A stretch of DNA of 64,000 nt from Sphagnum compactum (taxonomy: Eukaryota; Bryophyta; Sphagnopsida; Sphagnales), in assembly GCA_965153455.1 (NCBI GenBank), contig OZ234495.1, positions 23,804,875-23,868,874 of the forward strand. The letters run 5' to 3'. Both the position numbers and the translations under genes were made by a program. The notes below the pieces were generated by a model. The model was not told where the DNA came from and searched no databases. It was given only the letters and a program-made list of their open reading frames with translations. Shown in pieces: positions 12,428 through 24,500 of this stretch. The first letter of the stretch is position 1. Every line of letters begins with the position of its first letter.

Positions 12428-14109
12428 CTGTTCCTGAACAAACCATCTTACTGAAAGAGGCCAGCCTCATCATCTCAACAAACAGCGGAAGGTAATTAGA
12501 ACAGCAACAAGGTAAGCTCTTGAACAACTGACAGAGAACCTGTCTGGTTCTAAGCTCCTGCCTAACATCTTGGCCCAGTTTATGACTAAAAAGCCTTCCT
12601 ACTCACATGAAGAATGGCTTTGCAGAAGTTGATTCTTTCAACACCCTTTTTTTTTCTGTCACCAGCTTTGAACGACTGAATTCTCACCCAGCACCAGAGT
12701 ATCAGAGTACACAGTAAATGAGCTCATGAGTCCTGCCATATTCCTCACTGTAGCAAACCAGACACATTACATTATGTTCCATAGTATGAGTGAGGTTTGA
12801 TCATCATGTATTTTTTTCAAAGAATAACATAAGGAACTTTTTGTGTGTTGCTTAATCTTCATGATACACTTTATTAGAGGAAACTACTGATCCATGCAGC
12901 GGACAACTTGAACAGGAGTTTCGTGACATTTTTTCTGATCAAAACTCATCCTAGTGCTGATTCAAATAAGGGGCACTGTATACTGTCAATACCTTTATCT
13001 CCATTTTCTTTGTCCATCTCTAAATATTACCAGAGATGCTTGTACCCTGTTGGCATCTACATAAGGTGACCCCAAATCCAATTTGTGAAATGAAAGGAGG
13101 GATTTTGATAAATCCACTATGATTCTATATGGCATTAAGCATCCTGCATTGAATGTGGTATTATCTTCTTCTCATATTATCACCTGGTGCACCTGATTAC
13201 AGGTGTATGCCAACCCTATCATGGGGTTGATTCCTCCTATGGTATTGTACAGGGATGGGGCCAACATGTACCGCATGGTATGTGGACAGACTCTGCTAAT
13301 TCCCATTTGCTTATTATCACTCAGAGAACTTCTTGTTTTCTGTCTCACTTTCTATCACACCTTCTGTCTAGAAGTTTGAAAACAATCACATTGTGGAGAA
13401 AGGTCAGAGAAAGGAAAGCAGTTATATGCTCTCAATTAGACTGCACATAGGCTCTCTTTCTCAACCTTTGTCTACCAAATACTCCTAGAAAGAAGTGTTT
13501 GTAGCAAGTTCAAAACTTTGACAACCCTCATGTATCAGTACCTCCATACTGTCTCCCCTGATTTGGCCAAGAAATGTTTTCCCTTGGAGATTGTTATCTT
13601 CACATTTGGTGCCCAGTGCTTACTGTGCATTAGCACTGGAGTGCTGCTTTCCAGCAGGCTCTGTTGGTAAAAGATGTCAGAAAGGCTGTAATTATGTCTG
13701 TGCTGATGATGTCATGAATCTGCTTATTTCTCTATAACCTACAGACAGGATTGTGCCTAATCAAAAATAGAAGATTGCTGAAGACAGCAATGTGGAAGGT
13801 TGCAGATGTGCGGAAGACGAGCCCATCACCCAGACAGGTAGGCTCTCAGTTGCCTTCATTCTTCATCTCATTTTAGTATTTAGGTTTAATATACTAATAT
13901 AAACTTATGGCGATGAGCACCTGTGGCTCCTTACCATTCTCTTCGTTTGATCCATCTCTTGGCAAAGTATGTGTGCATCAACCTGTCTAATTCTGCAACA
14001 ACTAATAGTGTTGCCAAAACAGGTAGCTGCTAGAAACCACTTTTTATGAGAAATCCCAAATTTTGAATTTAGAGAGAAACCCATCTGGACACCCTAAAAT
14101 CCATCAAAC
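12428..14109 (+). other. 3' flank of the WEB-family gene, no further gene seen
   Basis: The first several hundred bases after the stop are probably 3' UTR, since composition stays gene-like. After about 12.8 kb there are only short frames. The 87-codon frame at 13187-13450 has no recognisable domain. Gene-like base composition continues to about 13.9 kb, so a long 3' UTR, a non-coding transcript or decayed exons are possible. Confidence 0.4.
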
Positions 14110-14124
14110 CAGCTCCATCTCTCA

Positions 14125-14305
14125 AGTCCATAGGAGGAGGGCCTATCTTGAGAACTCTGGGGGACTTGATATGAGAAGGGCCTATCTCAAGAACCATCAG
14201 GGACTTGATAGGAGAAGGCCACCTAACTTGAGAACTATGGGGAACTTGATAGGAGAAGGGCCTATCCTCAAAACTATTGGGAACTTGATATGAGAAGGGC
14301 CTCAG
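14125..14305. repeat. Degenerate tandem repeat, unit about 40-45 bp
   Basis: About four diverged units share the blocks GGGCCTATC, GAGAACT and GGGACTTGATA(T/G)GAGAAGG. The open frame across it (14063-14293) reads a repeated Arg-Arg-Ala-Tyr-Leu type peptide only because the unit lacks a stop codon. I treat it as a minisatellite. Confidence 0.8.
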
Positions 14306-17300
14306 TTCTTTTTCATAGTTGGTGGTAATATGAGAGTGACATCTTTTTTATTTTTGTTGTCTCCTTGTTTCCTTTTCTTTTCACCTTTGGCTTCTTTCTC
14401 TTGGGATGCATGGGAACAAAAGGGAACAAAGGGTTAGCACCAAACCTGATTTTCTGTTTTTTGTGTGGGAATTTGATATTTTAAAATGGAAGAGTATGAA
14501 CATTTGAATAGAAGTTAGAAAGTATAATTAAAGCTCTCCACCCAGCCAATTTAAGGTGTTCATTAGGTGCTACAATTTTATGAGCCCAAGAGATTAAGAA
14601 TTCAGTTGTTTTGCCTAGTCTTTTCTTCTCAATTCAAATCTTTCTTTTTTTTTTTGCTCGTTGGACATTCCTGGACTTTTTTAATTTCAAGATTGAAATA
14701 GTCATCATTTCCTAATCAAATGTTTGATTGTTTTATACCATTCATTTCATCTAAATGTACCTACCTTTCAAGAAACATGTTAAATTTGGTACAAAATAGG
14801 CAAAATGAGTCCTAATGATACTTGGAAATTACATAGGTCTAGGATTTTTTCACTTGTGACAAACATGCCTTTTGTGTAACTTTAATATGACCACCCAAGC
14901 TCATTTCTTAATCCTACTTTAGGTTGTCAACTATTGCCTTCTACAATTATCACCTTCAAATAAAGCACTACAAAAAACTTCTAATGATACAATAATGTGC
15001 ATTTTCTTTTAAACCTCTAGCATGGTTTTTTATCAAGTTTACCTCCCCTTTCTTTAGTTGATTTGCTTCATGCGAGTGGTGGAGGGTTCGGTTCTTAATG
15101 GTTCCCTTTCCTCCTTGTGACCCACCTTTGTTGGGTTGTTTGCTTGCCTGGACTTTAGTACTTGCCCCTTGTTTCCTTTTCCCTCCCTTTCTTAGGTGCT
15201 TTCGTTCTATAAAGTTTGGCAAGGCTTCATTTAGCATGACAAAAAGAATCAAAAAAAAAAAATTAGTGTTAGTTTTGGTCACTTATAAAAGGAAATTTGT
15301 TGAGGACTTTTCAAGTCATGGAAGATCATTTGTGGCAATTTTTTTTTGCAATGTTAGTTTAAGTCACTTATAAAGTGCAATATAGTGTAAGACCTTTGGA
15401 GCTCTAAAAAAATCCATGTTAGATGTCATAATACCTTTCAAATTATGGGAAGTACCTTGTAATTTCAAAAATCTTTATGAGTTTTCGTTCTTTGACTATC
15501 ATTTCTCGATGAAAGGGAATCTTGTGTTTGTGCAAGGGAGAGGTTTATTTTTATTCTCCTTTCATGATTTTGGACAAACCTACAATCGACTTGTTAATTT
15601 CATGATTTATGCTTCAAGTCTCAAAAATTCTTTAAAATAGACTATTTTCTTAAACAAAATAATTGATATAACAACATCCTAAGTTGCGGATACTCACCTC
15701 CCATAAATCTCCAAGGAGTTGGTAGTTGAGATAGAATTTTCATTATGAATCTTACTTCATCATCTAACTTCTAATGATTCAACTTGGATTTAGGTCCTCT
15801 TCTTTTGTAGTTCCACATGCTTTTCAAATTGGTTCTTTTATTATTCGCCAAGGTTACATCATCAATTGTTAGATAACACTAGATTGATAAGGGTTTGATT
15901 CCCAACATTAACATTCAAAAAGTGATTAAGTATGTCACACTTTTGATTGATTTGATCAAATTGATTCCCAAGTATCTAGTGTTCTTTTTTGGCCAGATTT
16001 CACCAAATTTTGATTTGAAAAATATGATTTTGACCTATCCATGAAAAGATTTTCCATGAAAATTTGTTTGAAATTCACCAAATTTTGAAAAAAAATAATC
16101 CAAATTGCCAATTGATTATGATAAGTTCCAATAGGTAACCAAGAATATAAAAAGATTTTGGTTCTTTTCTCCTTTCATATTTAGTTTGTAGCCAAGTTTT
16201 ATGGATGATTACCACTTCAAGTACATCACAAAATTGAAAAAAAAAAACCTTGCAAATATCCCAACATTAAGTTTCAAAAAACAATCATGTTATTTCATGG
16301 CCCCGAATTCATCCCATCATATTTTTGTGACATTTGTGCAAAAGGACCTTTGACCAAACTTGATCGAAATATTACTACAAATAGCACTTTTTCACATGTT
16401 GAAAATTCATATGTACAAACACTTAACTTAGAACATCTAATTCATCTCAATGCATTTTTAACTCACACAAATCTAAATGCAAAAATGTTATGTGTAAATT
16501 CACATTGTGCACATACTTGGCCACACATGTGGAATAATTAATTCATGTTTTTATACTAAGTGTCCCATATCATTTTTGTAATTTGAATTAAATGGTTTCA
16601 AATAAAATATTGTTCTTAGTCCAAAACACACATTATTCTTTTCTTTGAAATTGATTATGTCCAAACTTTTACATGTTTTCCTACACATTTATTTTACCAT
16701 CATGTTTTTTTCTTAAAATTATGTTTTTTTTTAAAAATAGCTTGTTTCATTTTTCTTTTAATTACTTTAACCCTGCCAATAGCAAAAATTCCTTCATTTT
16801 TAATGTTCATCAACATCAAAAAAATGCCATTGAACATGTTGCCACAATCTTAAAACCATGATCACATTTGGCAAAAGAAAATCCTTGGAAAACACTTAAT
16901 GCAAACCGTTAAAGATCTTCCCAAAACACCTAAACTTAATGTATTATGATATAAAAATTTATTAATTTATCCAAAAAAATATTATCCTAATACATAGGTG
17001 GTTTTGCACTAATGTGTTGAACAAATAATATATTTTAAAACTTGGGCTTTGCATTTCTTCACATTGCCAATGATGATCAATTGACATAAGGCTACAATAT
17101 TAATATATTTCAAATTAACCTAAGGAAATTGTCTAAAAGATAATTGATTACCAAACATTAGTAATTCATGATCATGTAGATTGTCCATGAGATCGTTTTC
17201 ACTTTCATTAATTTTAGATTATGAATTTTGATTTTCACCTACTAAAACATTAACATTAACTACACCTATGATGTCTTTTTTGGCACCCCTTGTTGCATCA

Positions 17301-20300
17301 AAAACAATTGATGTGAAGCCTTTTCCAACATCCCCAAATGTCCTTCCTACCATGCTTCCCAATGACCCTTAGTTTGAAAAAATATATAATATATAATACT
17401 TTTTAATATGCTGAATAATTAATATATTTTAAATTTTTAACTTTGACATATGAATTTTAATTCTATTTTTTTGGCAAGAAATATGATTATTAAAAGCAAA
17501 ACAACTTTCATAAGTTTATTGTTGTCATTGTGGCTAAATGATTCACAATTAGTGCATTTGAATCTAATTGCCTTCAAATATGGCTTTTAAAATTTTGATT
17601 GCATTTTCTATAAAAATTTACATTGCTAATAAGTTTAATAAAATTTGGGAAAATAAAATGATAATTTATGTTGAACCCATGTACTACAATAATATTATAT
17701 TATTGCCAAAAAAAACTATTTTCATATTCATTTATGTGTTACATCATGCCATCAATATTATTACATACCAACAAAAAAAAAATCATAAATCTCTCACATC
17801 AAATGATCATGTAATTCATCATGTCTTGTGTGAATATGAAATGTAGGATTCCATAATGGAAGTTTGATGTGTTAGTTGTTATATTCATATATGACAATCA
17901 TATTTTATATATGTGGATGTCTAACATTGGCCAAAAGTGGAAGAAATCAAGTTGTTTACATTCAAGGTTTAGATGTTGACGACTATAACATGCTCTTAAC
18001 TTTGGTAAAAGACATTATTACAATTTTTTATTTTAGTTCATCACTATATTTTTTGACATTAATGTGTAACTACATGTAAAATGCTTAGCATCATTAACAC
18101 AACCAACCAAAAGTGCAACATAAAATTTGCGTGACCTTCTTTTTTGTACATAATATTTTGGTTAATATGTTTCATGAAATAAACTTATCTCCTTTCAACA
18201 TAATTTTCATCAAAGTATTGATTGTGGTAGATATCCTCACCAAAGTACACCTAACCCATGTTACCACCATGATTGTTGCTTTTGACATATGAATCAAAAT
18301 CCATTATACATTTCACATAATAAAAAGTATAATTATTATAACAGTTCCACTGCATTTGTAATGTTTAACCCAGTATAATTTAATGTTTGGCATTGGAGTC
18401 ATTTACTATAAATAATAAATATTTAGGATAAATAATACCCTTTAAATGATTGGTAAATGTTTATTGTGGCACTTTTAATTTCCCTACACAACAAATAGAT
18501 ATTTTTTAAGCGTGTTTGCTTAATAATATTTGAAATTACATTTATGGAAAGGAAGGTGATTATTTGAAATGAATAAAAGGAATCTATATGCCTAAAATCA
18601 ATTTATAACATATATGCACTTCCCATATCTTTCAATGCACATAGTTTCAAAATTAATTTATTCCAATAATGGTATATAATTTATAGAAAAAATTTCTTTC
18701 AGCATTTTATTTCCATGCATTGTACTATATGTTTAACATGTATTCATGGATCCCCATTAGATTAATTATTATTTGTCACACTAAGAATTTTTTGAATGTA
18801 TTAACAAAGGTGTTGAGTGGGTTAACTTCATTTATGTTTTTTTTTCTTTAAGATTTTTGTTAAGTTTCATGCGTTCATGTTTGTGATGTTAACTATACAT
18901 TTAATTTATTTTCTTATTTGCCAATATGTCATACTTGTCACATTTTATAACTGCAATCATTAATCCAATTATAGCTAAGGCCTGATTGACATTAAAGATG
19001 TCATGCCATGATAGGTGGAATTTAGTTGGTGAAAAACAATAAAATGTCAACAATGTTCATAGTACATGCATTACTAAACAATATATATTAAACCTTAGTC
19101 TATATATACCATGACATTGTAAGAATTGTTGGAACCAATGTTGGTCGACTCAAGCATTTTTAAAGAAACTATTAAATCTAAGTCTAATGTTTTTTTATAA
19201 AATGAATGACTTGTCACACTAAATCAAAACATGGTTTTCATTATTAGCACATTTTACAATTAGTGTCCAAACTTAAGGCCTAGAAAAGGTTGCCTAACCT
19301 TATTTGACTATGCTACGACTACCATGTGGCATGACATAATTGGGTTAAAATTTTCAATTTTTAGCTATAGGTTGCCATAGGGCAACTTGCAAATGGTGTA
19401 TAAATTCTTTAATTTGCATAAGTTACCACATGACAACACATAATTAGGCAAAAAAATCTTTATGATCTAAACCAAGGTTGCCACATGGCAACACATTATT
19501 AACATTTAGGTTTAGGCTACCTAGGCCAACCACCTAGTAATAAGGAATTAATGAAGAAAATAATAATATATATTTATAAATTAAATATGGGCCATTAGAT
19601 CATGTTTCATGATTATGGTAAAAGTGACTATAGTCATGGAAGATGAAATTGCAAATGGTATTTGCGATTGGCACCAAAGATATGATTAATGGCATTTACG
19701 ATGGGCCCTTATGGACTACGTAATCATGAGTCATCATATATAGCACAAATGGCTACAAATATAGTCATTTGTGTAATCCTAAAAACCTTGTTTTGACATA
19801 TTGTTGATTCTGAAAAATAAAGATGTTTATTTTTCAATTAATGATAATCGGAACACTTAGCAATGGGAGGAAGCCTTTGTAACCACAGGGTTGTTGTATG
19901 CAATATTTATAAACATGATGTAACACCAAAATTTGATGAAGACCATCGCCTTCCTTCCCATGTTCAACAATAACATGTGAAAATGCCTAACAAATCTTCT
20001 TGTTATATATATTTGCCCAACATAAGACGATGCAAAATTATAATTTAACTTGGACATCCGAATTTTTTTAACAGAGACATTAATTAGTTAGCTACAAGTT
20101 TGATACATGGTGTCATAGACACCAACATTATCAACATCATCATGGATGAATTTGATTCATTTTTCATTTATAATAAATCATTTGTATTCAATGGAAAAAT
20201 CAACCATCATTGTCCAATTTTCATCCATAATAAATGAAGTTCATTTGCAATCATATCATTTTCATCCATAGCATGTAAATGATTTGAAATTTACTTATAA

Positions 20301-21000
20301 TTTGTCTTAAGAATGTTTTGATAAACTAAAACTTATCAATTCTAGGGCTAGGTTGAATTTTTATAATGTTGGTTTGACAAATCAATGATTTTAAATTTTA
20401 TGAAGTCCATTAGTTCTAATTTCAAGGTGGGGCCACGTTCAATTTCTTAAATTATGAATAAAGTTGAATATATAAACTATTATAATAAACTAAATATTGT
20501 CAAATGTGGGGCCAAGTTTAATTTTTTATATTACCAATTCTTCGAATCAACAATTCAAAGATTTTATGAAGCTCATTGGTTCCAAATCAAAATGGGGCCA
20601 TGTTCAATTTTTTTAATTGATAATATAAACAAATTTGGTAAGGAATTTTCTCAAAGTCTTGATTATCTTCAAGAAAACACATCCCTTGCCCCCTTTAAGG
20701 TTTATATTTTTTCCAAAATATTATATTCCAAGAAATTAATTGGTTTTTTATTTTCAAGGTGAAATTCATAGGGTATGGGATAGGGAATGTTAAATTTTTT
20801 ATCATTTTTTTATCATTTATAAAGGGAATGATTAAAAAAACAAACTGCAATGGGAGCTTGGAGCCAACTCTTTAAACCTTAACCCCAAACCCTTTAAATA
20901 CCTTTACCTACACCTAAGACCCAACCTTAAGCAAAAGTACCTTAAAACGTTAGGTGGGGTATTTTGCTAGGTCCAACTAACCCCATGTTTTCTCAAATCA
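14306..21000. other. AT-rich gene desert
   Basis: Highly AT-rich sequence with no open frame above about 105 codons and no recognisable protein domain on either strand. Short repeated phrases occur (for example around 19320-19500, variants of GCCACATGGCAACAC), but no complete element can be outlined. Confidence 0.6.
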
Positions 21001-21114
21001 CACTATGAGAAAACTATGTCCATTGCAACTTGTCCATTGCAACTAAAAAATGTCCAATAGAACTAGATTACAATTAAATAGCCTAGTTGCAACAAACATG
21101 ATTTTCTCATAGTG
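21001..21114. mobile_element. 114-bp MITE-like element with CACTA-type ends
   Basis: It begins CACTATGAGAAAA and ends with the exact reverse complement TTTTCTCATAGTG. Both sides are flanked by the trinucleotide TCA (20998-21000 and 21115-21117), which fits a 3-bp target duplication. Sub-terminal similarity continues inward (CTATG opposite CATGA, TTGCAAC opposite GTTGCAA). CACTA ends with a 3-bp duplication are the hallmark of the CACTA (En/Spm) superfamily. With no coding capacity this is a non-autonomous miniature element. Confidence 0.8.
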
Positions 21115-21468
21115 TCAAGCCAATGGTTGAATTTTCTCACACTTAAACTTGTTAAGGCAAGTTTTGTGACAAGTTTTTCCAACCAAGACCTAACAGGACC
21201 TTGTCAACATTGGTTGTAACCCAAATGTGAATAAAAGTCACTATTAAACTAACAAAACTATGGCTACACATTTAAACTATATATATTAATTTAGTTGGAA
21301 TGGAAGTTGTCAAATATTTAAAGTATCTACTAGATATTACCAAATGAATTAAACCAAAAAGGTGGGCGATTTGACTAATATAAAATACCCCAATTCATAT
21401 TTGGGGTTTAAACTTTAAACCTTATGAATTAAACTAATAATATTTTATACTTTTACCTGATTGACATA

Positions 21469-21583
21469 CATTAGAAGAAAATTGTCGTTTACAATTTAAA
21501 AATTCATTTGCAACTAATTTAAATTATAAATTACATTTTTAAATTGGCAAAATTGATTACAAACGACAATTTTTTGTCTAGTG
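21469..21583. mobile_element. Second 115-bp foldback element, diverged CACTA-like ends
   Basis: The left end CATTAGAAGAAAATTGTCGTTT mirrors the right end, whose reverse complement starts CACTAGACAAAAAATTGTCG. The arms share the core AAAATTGTCGTTT, and the element is almost the same length as the one 350 bp upstream. The outermost bases differ (CATTAG versus CACTAG) and no clean 3-bp duplication is visible, so this copy is older or its ends are slightly misplaced. Confidence 0.6.
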
Positions 21584-24500
21584 ACATATTATTGAAAATT
21601 TTCATTTACCAAGTTTTTTTACTTGTATAAGTATTAAAATTGATGCACCTTCCAACATTGGTTCAAACCATTCCTTACATGGCATTTCACACACCGCTTT
21701 ATTTATTATTATTCTCATATCTTCAACAAATTCAAGACACATCATTTGTATGAACATGCTTTCGACCACAAGAAAACAATATAATATGATTTCAAAATAT
21801 TTACATTTGATTTTGATGCTTGAGGGGAGTCACTTTTTTAATTTGTAATTGAAAACTACATGATTTAAAATATAAGGTCCCATATATTGGTTGTTGGCTA
21901 AAAAGTTATAGTTCATATAGTTAAATATCATAATACCTTTTTGGTCTTTAGCATAAATTTGATTATTTTTAAAAATGCTGATTTTCAAAATTTCCAAAAA
22001 AATTGTGAAGGGGAATGGAAAAGGTATTGAAGTATTTTGGAATGTTTTTTTTTTCAAAATGGAAAATCAAAATTTAATTATTTATTTATTTTGTAGACAT
22101 GTGCTAAAATTGCCCTTGTATTATGGTAACAGATTATGTTTGTTTTCAAAATCAAAATAAATTTAATATAATGTATGAATTAAGAATCATTATTAAAACT
22201 TAGAAAAAAATTATATATGTAATAAATTTTAATATTTATTAATTTTTAGTAAGTTTAATTAGTAATATGGAGAGGGTGTAATTTATATTGAAGGTTCAAA
22301 ATATAGGAAGTAGCATTAATGAGGTGGTATTTATTTGGTTAGGATTGTTAAACATTAAATTAGTTCATTAAACGCATTAAACCTAGACGATTCTTCCTTC
22401 TCCAATGGATTTTTTCTAAATTACAAATTGTAACCCCTCAAAATTTCACCCCCTTTTTATTTGGTACCGTCACCAAGTTAGATATCTATAACTAATAGTA
22501 GTTTTAATGGGGTGGATAGGATGAGGGGAAATGGGGGTTTACTTCAATTTGTCCATGGTTTGTTTTTCTCTACCATTGTCCCACCTCCTACTTGTTTCCC
22601 CTTTTTTGTTGTTTTTCTAACAACAAATAATAAAACAATTACATTAATATTTACACAAACCCCAACCCACAACCTTTAAACATCAATTGTGGCCTATCAT
22701 GATAAACCCCTTCTCCAATCACAATATATACCACAAGATTCCATTTGTAACCTTGAACAACAAACACAAACCCTATCACCATTCCCCTTATTTTTAATTT
22801 AAGTTTCATCCTTCCTTAATCATTGGACATCAAGCACTATACGAACAATAACCCTGCATACACACTTGGGCTTATTACTTACTCCTCTCTTACTAGATGC
22901 CATAATGCCCACATTCAAGGTTTTAAATTCGAACTCCTTTACATACACAATTTCAAAATCTTTTTACTTTTTCAATTAGATGCATAGGTTTTCATGAACA
23001 AGTCTTCCATGCTAATCTTATATTATTTTCTCATCCCTTCATTCCTTTCAGGTTGTTTTAACTTTAACATCCTTCATTCTTCAAGTGTGTCCAAAAAAAT
23101 CCCTTCACACCTTCCAACAAAATCCTAACCTTAAGTGAAGAAGTGATCATAAGAAATGAAAATTAAAATCCATGAAGTTTATCTTCACCATACTAAGAAT
23201 GTCAAGCCAACAAATAAAATGATAGAGAGAAATGTACAAGAGAGTAAGGATAAAGATTTCCAAGTGTGTAAGATGAACCCCCTTTGTATTCTTCCCCACT
23301 TCTCTGATTTCTTACTTGCCTTCTATTATTCAAAACCCATGTTTGCTTGCCTTCCTACCACCTCCTTGTTGCCATGTGTGGTTTTCTTCATAATTTTTTT
23401 TTAAAAACCATTGCCACCACCTCCTTTGCCTCCCAATGATGCCTTCACATCCCCTTTGAGTTTGACTCTTTTTAAGTTCATTTTGAAATTGTGATCTTTC
23501 ATGAGTGAATAAATAGTCATTTCTTGTTTGCTTTTGATGCACTTAGTCTCTTTCCAAGCTTCCCAAATACTTGCATCATGGCATGGGTAGATGGCTCAAT
23601 ATATCTTCAATCTTATTGAAAGGTCAACAAAAAAAAGGTTAACTGAGAAACCACAATTAATCATAACCTCCCCCTTAGTGTAAGCCTACATAAAACAAAG
23701 GTCCAAAAGTTGTTCCCTCCTAGAGTTGTCCTTACCCAATGTGTTAACCAATTTAAAGATAGGGTATAAGGTAGTCCTTACCTTGTCCTTGGCCAATCAA
23801 CCCACATGTCCCTTGAATCTATTTGGGTCACTTTCCTTTTGAACCTCAGATGGATAAGACATTATTCTAGCCATTTAGACCATGGGGTTCCCCAGAACTC
23901 CTTTTCTCTTCAATTTAACTCCATTTCAAGGTCAATGCATGGTTGGGTGGACCAATTTAGGTGTCACGCCAACCAATTATGCCTTGTGATTGCCATTGCA
24001 ATGCCCATGTCTCTTTATAGGTTTTAAAATTTATTAAAATTCACTTGGTTTAAAGATTTTAATTTGAATATTTACATGATGCATAAAATCATTTTGCAAA
24101 TTTTCGAGAATCGTAAAAGCCATGGACTTTTGAGCTCAAAATTTATGGATTGCACCTCTGACTGCCATTTCTATGTGGATTATGTTATGATCTATTGACC
24201 GATGGGGTGTGTGTTAGGGATTTGGAATTAGTAAAATATCATATCAAATAAGTGTACGACCAAATAAATAATGAGTTGAATTTTAAAACTATACTTGTGG
24301 ACTTTTGAATGGCCTAATTATGGACATTTTTTCATAAGTTCATATCATATTGGGAAGAAATATATTATGATTTTTTTTAGATGCTTAAAAAAAAAATCTA
24401 AATGTGCCATTAATGACATGGAAAAAATATGGTGGAAATCAATGTGAATTAATATAAACTAGTTGTAATTTCCAAAATCTGAACATTTTCTTAAGTAAAT

